Numbered from the stretch's first letter, positions 1 to 6,790 are shown. The stretch is 7,520 nt of DNA from Treponema sp. (GCA_031276685.1 JAISMQ010000006.1:1-7520), one strand, 5' to 3'. Numbers and translations: made by a program. Notes: generated by a model from the sequence alone, not told the origin.

Positions 1-71
1 GTACCGGCGGCTGTCGGACTACCTCGGCTCCAGCAGGGCGGTGTCGGGCTAAACCCTGTTTTTAAGCGCCC
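1..71. repeat. Left arm of 71-bp perfect inverted repeat
   Basis: Bases 1-71 are the exact reverse complement of 249-319. The arm covers the last 52 bases of an hrpA coding region and 19 bp beyond the stop. It begins at the window edge, so the true length is unknown and could be much longer to the left. Perfect identity stops at base 72. Beyond it the two arms are still recognisably related but carry indels, as far as the GCGCCGGCCCT motif at 94-104, which matches the reverse complement at 201-211. Confidence 0.95.
2..52 (+). pseudogene. Second copy of the HrpA C-terminus (3' fragment, runs off left edge)
   Basis: Reading from base 2 in frame gives the 16 residues YRRLSDYLGSSRAVSG followed by TAA at 50-52. 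This is identical to residues 825-840 of the complete helicase gene on the opposite strand. The DNA is a perfect reverse complement of that gene's end and the identity continues past the stop. Only the 3' end is inside the window, so it could be the end of a full convergent duplicate, a short duplicated scrap, or an assembly or amplification fold-back. The sequence here cannot decide. The reading frame itself is certain; the call as a gene remnant is an inference. Confidence 0.6.
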
Positions 72-173
72 CCGCCAATCCCCTGCGGGCTATGCGCCGG
101 CCCTGCCCTTGGATAAGGTTAGCATACGCGGAAGGTAAAACATCGTTACGGGGGTATAAAACGGCCTTGATTT

Positions 174-215
174 ATATGCGCCGGCCCCTACTGCAAGACA
201 AGGGCCGGCGCGTAT
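174..215. repeat. GC-rich hairpin downstream of hrpA
   Basis: Bases 174-187 (ATATGCGCCGGCCC) pair with 202-215 (GGGCCGGCGCGTAT) around a 14-base loop, with one G-T type mismatch. It lies about 50-95 bp downstream of the minus-strand helicase stop. It could slow or end transcription, but no T-run follows on either strand, so it is not called an intrinsic terminator. The same GGGCCGGCGC core occurs at 94-104, 2890-2906 and 3093-3109, so it is better seen as a repeat-family terminus. The rest of 72-248 shows no gene; GCGGGCGCT is repeated directly at 234-242 and 247-255. Confidence 0.7.
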
Positions 216-248
216 ACCGCAGCGATATTCCCTGCGGGCGCTCCCCGC

Positions 249-319
249 GGGCGCTTAAAAACAGGGTTTAGCCCGACACCGCCCTGCTGGAGCCGAGGTA
301 GTCCGACAGCCGCCGGTAC
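249..319. repeat. Right arm of 71-bp perfect inverted repeat
   Basis: Exact reverse complement of 1-71. This arm holds the stop codon and last 16 codons of the intact helicase gene plus 19 bp of its downstream flank. The loop between the arms is 177 bp (72-248). Confidence 0.95.
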
Positions 320-2790
320 ACCTGGCTGACGACGTGTTTTTTTTCGGCGCCCACGCCGTCCCCCAGTTCGTCGATAAGGGTTTCAAGGCTGGCGAGGCTT
401 TCGTTCAGGCTGGTGTGGAAGCCCCGCGAGCACTTGAACCTGTAGTTCCCCTGCCCGTCGGTAAACAGGCCGATAAAGCCCAGGGTGCCGGAACCCGCCT
501 TCCAGAGGGCGGGGCGCAGCAGGCCGGGCAGCTCTTTCAGCAGGGCGTCCAGGCCGGTCCGGGAATCAAAGGTGTTTTTCCCGGCCCAGCCGCGTTCCAG
601 CGCCCCGTCCAGGTCCAGCGCGGGGGCCAGGGACAGGATAAGGTTGAGTTTTTCCCCCGCCAGCAGGGTGTAGGCCCCGTTCACGATGATGGTCCCTTTA
701 AGGCCCTTGTAGTAATGCTCCTGCGGCAGATCCTCGCGGATGCGTTTAAGCTGTTCCCAGGGCAGCCGCACTTCCTTTTTGCCCTTTACCGTTTTAATTT
801 CAAAAACCTCGTCCCGTATTTTAACGCTGTGGGTAAAATCCCTTACGGGTTTAATCTTTTCGCCCCTGGCGCGGGGGGCCGGGGCCCTGCCCTTTTCCGC
901 CCCGAAGCTCGCGAACAGATCCGGGCTCAGGCGTTCCAGTATCCCCGGCGAAAGGGGGGACACCGACATGGCGTACATCCGGGTGGTCCGCACGATTTCC
1001 CCCGCGACGATGTACCGGGGGTCGGTTTTGAACATCACCGAGCCGGGGTGGATGCTGATCCGGTCGGCGGTCAGGCTGCGGTACGTTTCCCGGCCCTCGC
1101 GGACGCAGACAAACTGGATCATCCCGCGCGCCACGCAGCACAGGTAGTCGTCGGGGTCCCCGCCGGAAAGGATGGGGACGTTCAGGGCCGCCACGATCTC
1201 CTCCAACTGGGCGACCACATTGGCGATTTCCCTCATGGCCCGCTCGTCAAGGTAGTTTTTTTCGCAGAAGCGGGCCTTGGAGGGGGCGTCGGAGAAGCTG
1301 TTAAAGAGTTTTAGGTAGGAAACAAAGTCGCCCCGGCTGTCCCGGAAGCCGTGGTGGGCCCGGCGGGCGTCCATTTCCTCCCCCGGCGGCAGCACGTAGG
1401 GGCTCTGGGTGGAAAGAAAGGCGGCGGCGATCAGGGTTTCCCGCAAAACCTGGGGGTACCGCATCACAGCCTCCACGATAATCCGGGACTGCCGGGGGGC
1501 CAGGGGGAATTCGGTCATCATTTTCCCGGTTTTTGAAAGAGTCCGGTCCCCCTCCAGGGCGTCGAGCAGGTTGAGGGTCTCTATGGCGGCCGTCAAACCT
1601 TCCCGGCCGGGGGGGGAAATAAAATCGAACTCCTCAAAATTGGAAAGCCCCAGTTCCGCCATCCTGAGTACAACCTCGGACAAATCGGTACGGAAGATCT
1701 CCTCCGTGGTAAACAGGGGCCGGTTTTCAAAATCCTTGCGGGTGTACAGCCGGTAGCAGCTCCCCTCCCTGGTGCGCCCGGCCCTGCCTTTCCGCTGGTT
1801 CGCCGACGCCTTGGAGACGGGCGCTTCCACCAGGCTGGACGCGAAACTCCGGGGGTTGTAGTAATTTAGCTTGGAAAGCCCCGAATCAATTACCCCGGTA
1901 ATACCGTCAATCGTCAGCGACGTTTCGGCGATATTCGTGCTTACCACCACCTTGGTTTTGCCCCGGGGGGGATCGTCAAACACCCGCTCCTGCTCCTCCT
2001 TGCCCAGCCTGCCGTAAAGGGGGACAAGGTGGAGGTACTGCCCCGCAGGGCCCTGCGCAAGGCTTTTTATACAATCCTTGATTATTTTTTCGCCGGGAAG
2101 GAAAACCAGCAGGTCCCCTTCCCTTTTTTCGCTTACAAAACGCTGGACTATCGTGCCGATCTTGCCGATCAGAAGCTCCTGGGCCGCCAGGCCGCCGCGT
2201 TCGCCGTTTGAAACCGGGGGATCGTAGATCAGCGTGACCGGATACGTAACGGCGTCGATTTTTACGACCGGACATTCGCCGAAATATTCGGAAAAAACCT
2301 CCGCGTTTATCGTTGCGGATGAAACTATTACCTTAAAATCCCGCCGCGCTTCCAGAACCCGCTTTAGCAGCCCCAGGATAAAATCAATATTCAGGCTCCG
2401 CTCGTGGGCTTCGTCCACCACCAAAAGGCCGTATTTTGACAGCCAGGGATCGAGTTTCATTTCCTGGAGCAGGATTCCGTCGGTCATGATCTTGATTTTC
2501 GTATCCTGGCTGGTCCGATCCTCGAAACGTATCTTATACCCCACAAGGCCCGACAGCGGCACCCCCTGCTGGCGGGCGATAAATTCGCTCACCGACAGGG
2601 CGGCGATCCGCCGGGGCTGGGTTACGCCGATCATCCCGTTTTCCGCGTAGCCCGCCTCGTACAGTATTACCGGAAGCTGCGTGGTCTTCCCCGATCCCGT
2701 GGGGCTTTCCACCACTACCGCCTGGCTTGTTTCCAGCGCGCTGAGTACCAGATCCTTGTGCCGGTAAATCGGCAATTCCGAATAATCCAT
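268..2790 (-). CDS. hrpA: HrpA-type DEAH-box ATP-dependent RNA helicase
   Basis: A superfamily 2 DEAH/RHA helicase of 840 residues, expected to unwind RNA or remodel RNPs in the cytoplasm using ATP. All core motifs are present: GSGKT at 32-36, TQPRR at 57-61, TDG at 103-105, DEAH at 126-129, SAT at 158-160, FLPG at 230-233, STNIAETSLTI at 284-294 and QRKGRAGR at 332-339. DEAHERSLNIDF and NQRKGRAGR resemble HrpA more than HrpB. A winged-helix/HA2-like region (about 400-500) and an OB-like region (about 555-640) follow. Residues 640-840 form a C-terminal region I do not recognise. It lacks the N-terminal lead and long C-terminus of the roughly 1300-residue E. coli HrpA. The ATG at 2788-2790 is preceded by AAGGGG (complement of 2797-2802) six bases upstream. 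It is divergent from ppdK. Its stop lies inside the 71-bp inverted repeat. Confidence 0.93.
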   Translation of the reverse strand: MDYSELPIYRHKDLVLSALETSQAVVVESPTGSGKTTQLPVILYEAGYAENGMIGVTQPRRIAALSVSEFIARQQGVPLSGLVGYKIRFEDRTSQDTKIKIMTDGILLQEMKLDPWLSKYGLLVVDEAHERSLNIDFILGLLKRVLEARRDFKVIVSSATINAEVFSEYFGECPVVKIDAVTYPVTLIYDPPVSNGERGGLAAQELLIGKIGTIVQRFVSEKREGDLLVFLPGEKIIKDCIKSLAQGPAGQYLHLVPLYGRLGKEEQERVFDDPPRGKTKVVVSTNIAETSLTIDGITGVIDSGLSKLNYYNPRSFASSLVEAPVSKASANQRKGRAGRTREGSCYRLYTRKDFENRPLFTTEEIFRTDLSEVVLRMAELGLSNFEEFDFISPPGREGLTAAIETLNLLDALEGDRTLSKTGKMMTEFPLAPRQSRIIVEAVMRYPQVLRETLIAAAFLSTQSPYVLPPGEEMDARRAHHGFRDSRGDFVSYLKLFNSFSDAPSKARFCEKNYLDERAMREIANVVAQLEEIVAALNVPILSGGDPDDYLCCVARGMIQFVCVREGRETYRSLTADRISIHPGSVMFKTDPRYIVAGEIVRTTRMYAMSVSPLSPGILERLSPDLFASFGAEKGRAPAPRARGEKIKPVRDFTHSVKIRDEVFEIKTVKGKKEVRLPWEQLKRIREDLPQEHYYKGLKGTIIVNGAYTLLAGEKLNLILSLAPALDLDGALERGWAGKNTFDSRTGLDALLKELPGLLRPALWKAGSGTLGFIGLFTDGQGNYRFKCSRGFHTSLNESLASLETLIDELGDGVGAEKKHVVSQVYRRLSDYLGSSRAVSG

Positions 2791-2852
2791 ATAATTCCCC
2801 TTAATTCCCCCCCGCCCCCGTTAATTTTAAGGAAGCGCCGGGTTCCGGCCCT

Positions 2853-2881
2853 ATTTTAGAGTGAGAAACGAAAACTGTGAA
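2853..2881 (-). promoter_or_regulatory. Sigma70-type promoter for hrpA
   Basis: On the minus strand, TTCACA (complement of 2876-2881) is followed after exactly 17 bases by TAAAAT (complement of 2853-2858). Each hexamer matches the consensus at five of six positions. Transcription would start near 2846, giving a leader of about 55 bases before the ATG at 2790. The promoter sits directly beside the palindromic element starting at 2890. Confidence 0.7.
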
Positions 2882-2889
2882 GCCGTTTC

Positions 2890-3109
2890 CCAGGGCCGGC
2901 GCATATACACGGAAATATTGCCGCAGACGGGAAAAACCAGGGGGCAAAACGCCTGGGACGCTCACGCTTGCTTTGCGCCTGTTATTTCCCGTAATTTCCT
3001 GCGGTTCAAAGGGCGCAAAGCTTCGTTCAAGTGCCCGCCCCAGGCGTTTTGCCCCCTCCGTCTTTAGCGCCTACAGCAATTATCCATAGCCAATATGCGC
3101 CGGCCCTGG
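2890..3109. repeat. Large nested palindromic element between divergent promoters
   Basis: Three inverted-repeat pairs share almost the same centre (about 2996-3000): 2890-2906 with 3093-3109 (17 bp, CCAGGGCCGGCGCATAT), 2939-2957 with 3039-3057 (19 bp, AGGGGGCAAAACGCCTGGG), and 2970-2979 with 3012-3021 (10 bp, GCTTTGCGCC). All three are perfect. The whole 220-bp stretch could fold into one long imperfect hairpin. Its terminus resembles 201-240 (GGGCCGGCGC, then TATAC, then ATATT). No flanking target-site duplication was seen. Short plus-strand open frames across it have no credible start or protein features. It is probably a MITE/REP-like non-autonomous repeat, or a structured regulatory region; no transposase is present. 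Confidence 0.75.
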
Positions 3110-3119
3110 ACAAAATATG

Positions 3120-3173
3120 TTGACATTTTTTTTATTTTCCACTTCCATTATTTTTGATTAACGTTTATTATAT
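3120..3173 (+). promoter_or_regulatory. Candidate promoter region for ppdK
   Basis: A perfect -35 hexamer TTGACA lies at 3120-3125, just outside the palindromic element, in an AT-rich patch that contrasts with the GC-rich surroundings. The -10 is not clear. CATTAT at 3146-3151 gives a long 20-base spacer, while TATTAT at 3166-3171 has no good -35 at normal spacing. The region is very likely the promoter; the exact start is not fixed. Confidence 0.45.
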
Positions 3174-3197
3174 GTAGCGTAAGGTAAGGAGAAACAT

Positions 3198-6100
3198 TTG
3201 AGGAAGTTAAAAGCCGGATTGAAAAGCGTTTATTTTTTTGGAAACGGCAAAGCCGAAGGCGGCGCCGATATGAAAGAACTGCTGGGCGGCAAAGGCGCCA
3301 ACCTTGCGGAAATGACCAACCTGGGTATCCCGGTCCCGCCGGGATTTACCATTTCCACCGCCATTTGTGCCGCGTATTATGAAAACCAGCGGGATTTCCC
3401 CCCCGGATTCGAAGACGAAGTACTGGCAAATCTTGCCAGGCTCGAAAAGATCATGGGCAAAAAACTCGGAGATGCGCGTGATCCCCTGCTGGTATCGGTC
3501 CGTTCGGGCGCCGCAGTGTCCATGCCCGGTATGATGGACACGATCCTGAACCTGGGGATGAACGACAACGCGGTGCGGGGCCTTGCGAATAAAACGGGCA
3601 ACCCCCGCTTCGCCTGGGACGCCTACCGCCGGTTTATCCAGATGTACGGCGACGTAGTCATGCAGGTCCCCCACGAATTATTCGAAAAGGCCATCGCGGA
3701 TCGGAAAAAAGCGCGGGGCGCGGCCCTTGACACGGACTTGGGCGCGGGCGATCTGGAGGATCTGGTAACCGATTACAAGGGGATCGTGCGCCGCGAAAAG
3801 GGCGTTAATTTCCCCCAGGACCCGCTGGAACAACTGTGGGGTTCCGTCCGCGCCGTTTTCGGCTCCTGGATGAACGACCGGGCCATCCGCTACCGGGCTT
3901 TGAACGAAATCAAAAGCCTTAAAGGCACCGCCGTCAACATTCAGTCCATGGTATTCGGGAATTTCGGCGAAGATTCCGGCACCGGGGTCTGTTTTAGCCG
4001 CGATCCTTCCACGGGGGCCAACGAATTCTACGGCGAATATTTGATGAACGCCCAGGGCGAAGACGTGGTGGCGGGTATCCGCACCCCGGAGAAGATCTCC
4101 ACGCTGGCCCGGAGAAACCCGAAGATCTACCGGCAACTGGTGGATATTAAGGACCGGCTGGAAAACCATTTCCAGGACATGCAGGACATGGAATTTACCG
4201 TGCAGCAGGGCGTCCTCTATATTCTGCAGACCCGGAACGGCAAACGGTCGGGGGCCGCCGCAGTGCGCTGCGCCATCGACATGGTAAAAGAAAAGCTTAT
4301 CGACAAACATACCGCCATTCTCAGGGTCAGCCCCGCGCATCTGGACCAACTGCTCCACCCGATGGTGGATCCCGCAGCCCTCGAAGCCGCCCGCCCCATA
4401 AGCGCCGGGCTTAACGCATCCCCCGGCGCCGCCGCAGGGAGGATAGTTTTTACCGCCCTGGACGCGGAAAGCTGGCACAACCGGGGGGAAAAAGTACTGC
4501 TCGTGCGCAAGGACACCAGCCCCGAAGACATCGGCGGCATGGTGGTTTCCCAGGGGGTGCTTACCTCCACCGGCGGCATGACCAGCCACGCGGCGGTAGT
4601 TGCGCGGGGGATGGGGATCCCCTGCGTGGCGGGGGCCAAGGGAGTATCGGTAATTGATAACACGGCCCGCATCGGGGATAAAACTTTTAACGAAGGGGAC
4701 TGGATCACGATTGACGGTTCCACCGGCAACGTGTACGAGGGCAGGCTCCCCCTTTCCGCGCCGGAAATTTCACCCGAAATGAGTACCTTCCTTGGCTGGT
4801 GCGACAAGGTGCGGGAATCTTCCCGGCGGGGGAAGGTCAGGGGCTTCAAAGTCAGGACCAACGCCGATCAGCCCGAAGACGCCCGGCGCGCCTTCGCCTT
4901 CGGCGCGGACGGTGTGGGGCTCTGCCGTACGGAACACATGTTTTTCGACAAGGAAAAGCTTATCCACTTCCGCGCCATGATCGTGGCGGACACGGAAGAG
5001 GAACGGCGGCTCCAGCTTGGCAAAATACTCCCGCTGCAGCGGCGGGATTTCTTCGGCATCTTCAAAGCTATGGAGGGCCGCCCCGTAACCATCCGCCTGC
5101 TGGATCCCCCGCTTCACGAATTCGTGCCCCATGCCGAGGACGAGATCCAGGAACTGGCCGCCCATCTGGGGCTTGAAGCGGAAACCCTGCGGCCCAAGAT
5201 CGAAAAACTCCACGAGGCGAACCCCATGCTGGGGCACCGGGGCTGCCGCCTTGCCATTACCTACCCGGAAATTTACGATATGCAGGTAGAGGCCATCGCG
5301 CTGGCCGCGCTTGACTGCGTAAGGCAGAATATCCCGGTGGAGCCCGAAATTATGATCCCCATCGTGGTAACCGCCCGCGAACTGAAACTGCTGCGCCCCA
5401 ACGCGGAAGCCGTTCTGCGGCGCGTTTTTGAAAGCGAGGGCCTTAGCCTGCCGCGTGTCCACATCGGCACGATGATCGAAGTCCCCCGCGCCGCTATCCG
5501 TTCGGGCCATATCGCCAGATACGCGGATTTTTTCAGCTTCGGCACCAACGATCTTACGCAGATGACCTTTGCCTTTAGCCGGGACGATGTCGCGTCGTTC
5601 CTCCCCGCCTACCTTGAAAAGCAGGTGCTGGACGTGGACCCCTTTAAGTCGATTGACGAGGAAGGCGTCGGCGATCTGATGCGTTTCGCCATCGGGGAAG
5701 GGCGGGCGGTAAATCCCGAACTTAAAATAGGGATATGCGGGGAACACGGTGGGGACCCCCAGACTATTGATTTCTGTTACCGCGCCGGTTTAAGTTACGT
5801 TTCATGTTCACCTTTCCGTGTGCCTCTGGCGCGTCTCGCCGGAGCGCAGGCGGTGATAAATAATCCCAGGGTTACAGGCAAATCCATCGGGGGGCCGGGG
5901 ACCAGGGGAAACAAATCCAAACTCCAAAGGGAGGCGAAATCGATGAGTGACGCAGAGAAAAAGACAACGGCAAAAAAGCCGGCCGTCAAAAAAACCGCGG
6001 CCAAGGCGGCGGTAAAAAAACCGGCCAAGAAGACCGCAGCCGCGAAAACTACGGCCGCCAAAACTGGCGCAGCCAAAAAACCGGGCCGGCCCGCGGCTAA

Positions 6101-6428
6101 GAAAACCGCCGCCGGCAAGGCCGTAGCCGCCAAGACCGCCAAAAAACCCGGACGGCCGCCCGCAGCCAAAAAAGCCGCAGCCGCGAAGCCCGCCGCCGAG
6201 AAGAAAACCCCCGGCAAGAGGGGGCGGCCCGCATCCGCAAAGCCCGCGGTTGAAAAAAAGACCCCCGGGAAACGGGGGCGGCCCGCCGGTTCAAAGAACG
6301 CGCCTAAAAAACCAGTAGAACAGGAATGGCAGGACAGCCCGTCCCCGCAGGTTTCTGAAAACCCTCCCTCATCGTTCGGCGATGAGAATTATACACCATC
6401 CTGGGACGACAGTTCCGACAACAGCTAA
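3198..6428 (+). CDS. ppdK: Pyruvate, phosphate dikinase, in frame with an AT-hook/H1-like tail
   Basis: PPDK interconverts pyruvate + ATP + Pi and PEP + AMP + PPi in the cytoplasm. The N-terminal ATP-grasp part shows GGKGANLAEM at 30-39 and VSVRSGA at 99-105. The swivelling phosphohistidine domain has GGMTSHAAV with catalytic His464, and Thr462 at the position phosphorylated by regulatory proteins in plants. The PEP/pyruvate barrel shows GLCRTEH (574-580), IGTMIEVP (756-763), GTNDLTQ (782-788) and GICGEHGG with Cys847. The start is TTG at 3198, placed six bases after AAGGAG (3186-3191); it gives the normal N-terminus leading to VYFFGNGKAEG. The PPDK part should end near residue 890 (family about 870-900), but the frame stays open through a 26-residue linker into a basic AT-hook tail (916-1076), for 1076 residues in all. 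This is either a real fusion, two proteins through a nested start, or an indel error near 5850. Confidence 0.92.
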   Translation: MRKLKAGLKSVYFFGNGKAEGGADMKELLGGKGANLAEMTNLGIPVPPGFTISTAICAAYYENQRDFPPGFEDEVLANLARLEKIMGKKLGDARDPLLVSVRSGAAVSMPGMMDTILNLGMNDNAVRGLANKTGNPRFAWDAYRRFIQMYGDVVMQVPHELFEKAIADRKKARGAALDTDLGAGDLEDLVTDYKGIVRREKGVNFPQDPLEQLWGSVRAVFGSWMNDRAIRYRALNEIKSLKGTAVNIQSMVFGNFGEDSGTGVCFSRDPSTGANEFYGEYLMNAQGEDVVAGIRTPEKISTLARRNPKIYRQLVDIKDRLENHFQDMQDMEFTVQQGVLYILQTRNGKRSGAAAVRCAIDMVKEKLIDKHTAILRVSPAHLDQLLHPMVDPAALEAARPISAGLNASPGAAAGRIVFTALDAESWHNRGEKVLLVRKDTSPEDIGGMVVSQGVLTSTGGMTSHAAVVARGMGIPCVAGAKGVSVIDNTARIGDKTFNEGDWITIDGSTGNVYEGRLPLSAPEISPEMSTFLGWCDKVRESSRRGKVRGFKVRTNADQPEDARRAFAFGADGVGLCRTEHMFFDKEKLIHFRAMIVADTEEERRLQLGKILPLQRRDFFGIFKAMEGRPVTIRLLDPPLHEFVPHAEDEIQELAAHLGLEAETLRPKIEKLHEANPMLGHRGCRLAITYPEIYDMQVEAIALAALDCVRQNIPVEPEIMIPIVVTARELKLLRPNAEAVLRRVFESEGLSLPRVHIGTMIEVPRAAIRSGHIARYADFFSFGTNDLTQMTFAFSRDDVASFLPAYLEKQVLDVDPFKSIDEEGVGDLMRFAIGEGRAVNPELKIGICGEHGGDPQTIDFCYRAGLSYVSCSPFRVPLARLAGAQAVINNPRVTGKSIGGPGTRGNKSKLQREAKSMSDAEKKTTAKKPAVKKTAAKAAVKKPAKKTAAAKTTAAKTGAAKKPGRPAAKKTAAGKAVAAKTAKKPGRPPAAKKAAAAKPAAEKKTPGKRGRPASAKPAVEKKTPGKRGRPAGSKNAPKKPVEQEWQDSPSPQVSENPPSSFGDENYTPSWDDSSDNS
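5928..5934 (+). promoter_or_regulatory. Internal Shine-Dalgarno for the nested AT-hook gene
   Basis: AGGGAGG, eight bases before the ATG at 5943. It lies in the linker between the PPDK part and the basic tail. Such a strong site exactly at the domain border suggests that translation can start afresh here. Confidence 0.65.
5943..6428 (+). CDS. Histone H1-like, AT-hook DNA-binding protein (nested in-frame start)
   Basis: If begun at ATG 5943 this is a 161-residue protein, likely a nucleoid-associated or AT-rich-DNA-binding protein. MSDAEKK opens a low-complexity Lys/Ala/Pro region like bacterial H1-type (KAKPAA) proteins. Four AT-hook cores follow (residues numbered in the long frame): PGRP at 962-965 and 984-987, RGRP at 1008-1011 and 1026-1029. 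The last two lie in a tandem 18-residue unit (EKKTPGKRGRPA, period 54 nt). The last ~35 residues are acidic and Ser/Pro/Asp-rich (ending SSDNS), which could offset the basic body. It shares its frame with ppdK, with no stop between them, and ends at the same TAA before a strong terminator. The Shine-Dalgarno at 5928-5934 favours separate translation. I cannot tell whether both the long and short products exist. Confidence 0.72.
   Translation: MSDAEKKTTAKKPAVKKTAAKAAVKKPAKKTAAAKTTAAKTGAAKKPGRPAAKKTAAGKAVAAKTAKKPGRPPAAKKAAAAKPAAEKKTPGKRGRPASAKPAVEKKTPGKRGRPAGSKNAPKKPVEQEWQDSPSPQVSENPPSSFGDENYTPSWDDSSDNS
6189..6296 (+). repeat. Tandem 54-nt repeat encoding two AT-hook units
   Basis: Two adjoining 54-nt units (6189-6242 and 6243-6296) encode PAAEKKTPGKRGRPASAK and PAVEKKTPGKRGRPAGSK. 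The proteins are nearly identical while many third codon positions differ, so the duplication is old enough to have drifted under protein-level selection. Confidence 0.8.
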
Positions 6429-6442
6429 ACGCCGTTAAGCAG

Positions 6443-6473
6443 GGCCCGCGGAAATCCCCGCGGGCCTTTTTTT
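6443..6473 (+). terminator. Intrinsic terminator after ppdK/AT-hook gene
   Basis: Perfect 9-bp GC stem GGCCCGCGG (6443-6451) and CCGCGGGCC (6458-6466), a six-base loop, then seven Ts (6467-6473). It starts 14 bases after the TAA at 6426-6428 and works for the plus strand only. It shields the convergent fucosidase remnant from read-through. Confidence 0.93.
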
Positions 6474-6484
6474 CAGCCGGCCCG

Positions 6485-6790
6485 GGCCGCTAAATCTTCC
6501 TGACATCCACGGGTCCCCGGCTTTATTCCGCCGGTAACGGAACGCAGGGCTATCGTCCACGATATCGCCCTTGCCGTTTTGGAAGGGGGTTTCCTTAAGG
6601 CCGTAGGCGAAGTATCGGTCTGCCACAGGCAGAAGCCGCCGACGTGTTTGGACCAGGATTATCTCCCCAGCGGCGTTGAAAGATCGTCGTACTCCCGTCC
6701 CTGCCATGCAGCCGGGTCCAAGCAAGATCATCAGCTTTTTTCTATCTCGTGCCATTCAAACTGGCTCTTGGTTGGTTTTGGCAAGGCCAT
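6485..6790 (-). pseudogene. GH29 alpha-L-fucosidase, decayed 5' fragment
   Basis: A good ribosome site (AAGGAGA, six bases before ATG at 6790) begins MALPKPTKSQFEWHEIEKS and then meets two stops (6733-6728). Same frame further on: LDPAAWQ, a TAA, then SKHVGGFCLWQTDTS. A shift of frame gives YGLKETPFQNGKGDIVDD, and a return to the first frame gives GGIKPG. In order, these match a GH29 alpha-L-fucosidase N-terminus as I remember the family: the PTxxQxxW opening, the KHxxGFCxW strand, the W/F-NGKGDIV helix and the AGIKPG strand. At least two stops-in-frame sites and two frame changes are needed, and the segment after EWHEIE (usually LGMFIHF) is missing, as is the rest of the roughly 400+ residue enzyme. 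An open frame of 106 codons from 6755 is part of this debris, not a gene. Function is lost. Confidence 0.7.

Noticed and set aside
334..1314. Plus-strand open frame of 326 codons opposite hrpA
   Set aside because: It lies wholly antisense to a helicase with all its motifs, has a biased low-complexity composition (Gly, Pro, Ala, His) typical of an antisense GC-rich frame, and has no recognisable domain.
2861..3089. Two overlapping plus-strand open frames between hrpA and ppdK
   Set aside because: They sit across the palindromic element, their residues simply encode the inverted repeats, and no ribosome site or protein family supports them.
3678..4589. Minus-strand open frame of 303 codons inside ppdK
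   Set aside because: Antisense shadow of the conserved PPDK core; no domain, no credible promoter or ribosome site. The similar frame at 4770-5747 is rejected for the same reason.
6435..6755. 106-codon minus-strand open frame as an intact hypothetical gene
   Set aside because: It overlaps the ppdK terminator and only part of it (YGLKETPFQNGKGDIVDD) resembles a protein family; the rest of the GH29 match lies in another frame, so it is pseudogene debris.
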